Shown here piece by piece: positions 62,967 through 64,000 of a stretch of 64,000 bases of DNA. Made by a program: the position numbers and the translations under genes. The stretch comes from Talinum fruticosum (lineage: Eukaryota; Streptophyta; Magnoliopsida; Caryophyllales; Talinaceae): positions 1,364,001 to 1,428,000 of the forward strand of contig JAITYX010000079.1 of NCBI GenBank assembly GCA_021018815.1. Direction: 5' to 3'. Within the stretch, counting starts at the first letter, position 1, and each line of letters starts with the position of its first letter. The notes beneath the pieces are model-generated. The model searched no databases. It was not told the origin of the DNA and saw nothing but the letters and a program-made list of their open reading frames with translations.

Positions 62967-64000
62967 ATGTACATAGCTTTGCCAACCATGCATATCCTAC
63001 CCAATCTACAAGCCAGGCTTTGTTCCTCTTTGTGCTTCCTTCTTCTCACTCCTATTTGCCTTGCAGCTGACAGAATCACTGCAAATCAAACTCTTACTTG
63101 GAATAATACACTAGTTTCTGCCACTGGCATCTTTGAACTAGGTTTTTTCCAACCAGGAAACTCTTACAACAACTACATAGGCATCTGGTATAAGCAAGTT
63201 TCTGAATCAGAGCGGGCTATACTTTGGGTAGCAAATAGAGACAAACCCATATCAGATAAGTACTCCTCTCATCTGAAAATCTTGCATGGTAACCTAGTTC
63301 TCGTCACAAATTACTCAAAAACAAAAACTCTACTTTGGTCTAGTAATCTGAACTCTAGAACTCCCTCAGATAATTTAGAAGCCGTCCTCCTAGATTCTGG
63401 GAACTTTGTCTTACGACACAGACCTGATCCACACCATCCTCTGTGGCAGAGTTCTGATCATCCTGCTCATGTTTGGCTTCCAGGGTATAAAATTGGGGTT
63501 GATAAAAGAACGGGGACTAACAGAGTCCTTACATCCTGGAAGAACTCAGAGGACCCTGCCTCTGGCCTCTTCTCATTAAAGGTAGACCTTAATGGAACTG
63601 TTCAGTTTGTAATACTGCGGAATGGAACTCGGAAATATTGGAGTAGTGGGGCATGGAACCCCACCGATCAAAGTTTTGCCCTTCTCCCGGAGCTGAGCAA
63701 CAAACCCAAGAATTCTTATAATTTTAGTTTTGTCGACAATGAGAATGAGACATATTTCACTTATTATGTTCGAAGCCATGCAATCCCATCAAGATTGGTC
63801 ATGGATGTGTCAGGTCAGCTTAAAAGTTTGACATGGCCAGGCAGTGGGAAGTGGATTTTGCTTTTGTCACTACCAGAACAACAGTGTGAAGTTTATCATT
63901 ACTGTGGTGCATTTGGTGAGTGCAACCAAATGTCCTTGCCTTACTGTAATTGCTTACATGGGTTTCAACCAAAGAAAAGGAGTGACTGGAATTTGAATGA
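62967..64000 (+). CDS. G-type lectin S-receptor-like serine/threonine-protein kinase, N-terminal part (runs off the window)
   Basis: Single open frame of 344 codons with no stop before the window end. Signal peptide of about 30 residues (LCFLLLTPICLAADR), then a bulb-type mannose-binding lectin domain (NNTLVSATGIFELGFF, YIGIWYKQV, ILWVANRDKPISD, LLDSGNFVLR, LWQSSDHP, WLPG). The S-locus glycoprotein domain follows (LTSWKNSEDPASGLFSL, YWSSGAWN), then the start of the Cys-rich EGF-like part (YCGAFGECNQ, YCNCLHGFQP). The PAN, transmembrane and kinase parts would lie beyond 64000. Wording is closest to the intronless At2g19130-like group, from memory. ATG 62967 was chosen because it gives the signal peptide; a second ATG lies seven codons later. 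Usual full length is about 800-850 residues. Ligand and role are unknown; relatives act in plasma-membrane recognition and defence or stress signalling. Confidence 0.92.
   Translation, partial: MYIALPTMHILPNLQARLCSSLCFLLLTPICLAADRITANQTLTWNNTLVSATGIFELGFFQPGNSYNNYIGIWYKQVSESERAILWVANRDKPISDKYSSHLKILHGNLVLVTNYSKTKTLLWSSNLNSRTPSDNLEAVLLDSGNFVLRHRPDPHHPLWQSSDHPAHVWLPGYKIGVDKRTGTNRVLTSWKNSEDPASGLFSLKVDLNGTVQFVILRNGTRKYWSSGAWNPTDQSFALLPELSNKPKNSYNFSFVDNENETYFTYYVRSHAIPSRLVMDVSGQLKSLTWPGSGKWILLLSLPEQQCEVYHYCGAFGECNQMSLPYCNCLHGFQPKKRSDWNLN

Overview
This window is plant nuclear DNA, most likely from a eudicot and perhaps an asterid. The reasons are the AT-rich intergenic DNA, many short GT-AG introns, a CACTA-type transposon end, MITE-like DNA, satellite-like arrays, and three recognisable plant gene families. 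The asterid guess rests only on how closely the exons read like the potato starch dikinase as I remember it. No bacterial features, CRISPR arrays, rRNA or convincing tRNA genes were seen.

Layout. Positions 1-2.5 kb hold transposon debris, including a broken En/Spm-like transposase and a CACTA terminus. Positions 3.7-29.8 kb hold no convincing protein gene. They look like four related non-coding transcription units in head-to-tail order. Each starts with a cluster of CGCG-containing motifs, and three have a TATA-like box. They contain repeated exon-like modules with conserved splice sites. The second unit contains an internal duplication of about 3 kb. The fourth contains a 7.4 kb array of 150-190 bp monomers that mostly alternate between two types. 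Positions 30.0-36.95 kb are a second, unrelated array of ~325 bp monomers with a 4-monomer higher-order repeat of about 1.25 kb.

The right half is genic. Positions 38.1-51.4 kb (minus strand) hold a complete 33-exon alpha-glucan water dikinase (GWD1/SEX1/R1), which phosphorylates starch in plastids. Positions 55.2-58.3 kb (minus strand) hold a 7-exon secreted polygalacturonase. Positions 62.97-64.0 kb (plus strand) hold the 5' part of a G-type lectin S-receptor-like kinase that runs off the window. These three genes are neighbours with no evident shared pathway.

Quality signal. Four coding exons (three lesions in the dikinase, one in the polygalacturonase) each appear to lack exactly one base, three of them in runs of 5-6 identical bases. 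Everything else in both genes (splice sites, catalytic motifs, total length) is intact. This pattern fits homopolymer contraction in a long-read assembly better than true gene decay, and it should be settled before either gene is called a pseudogene.

The most unusual content is the 3.7-37 kb block: a small cluster of paralogous, apparently spliced, non-coding loci, one of which carries a large array of exon-like monomers, abutting a second satellite.
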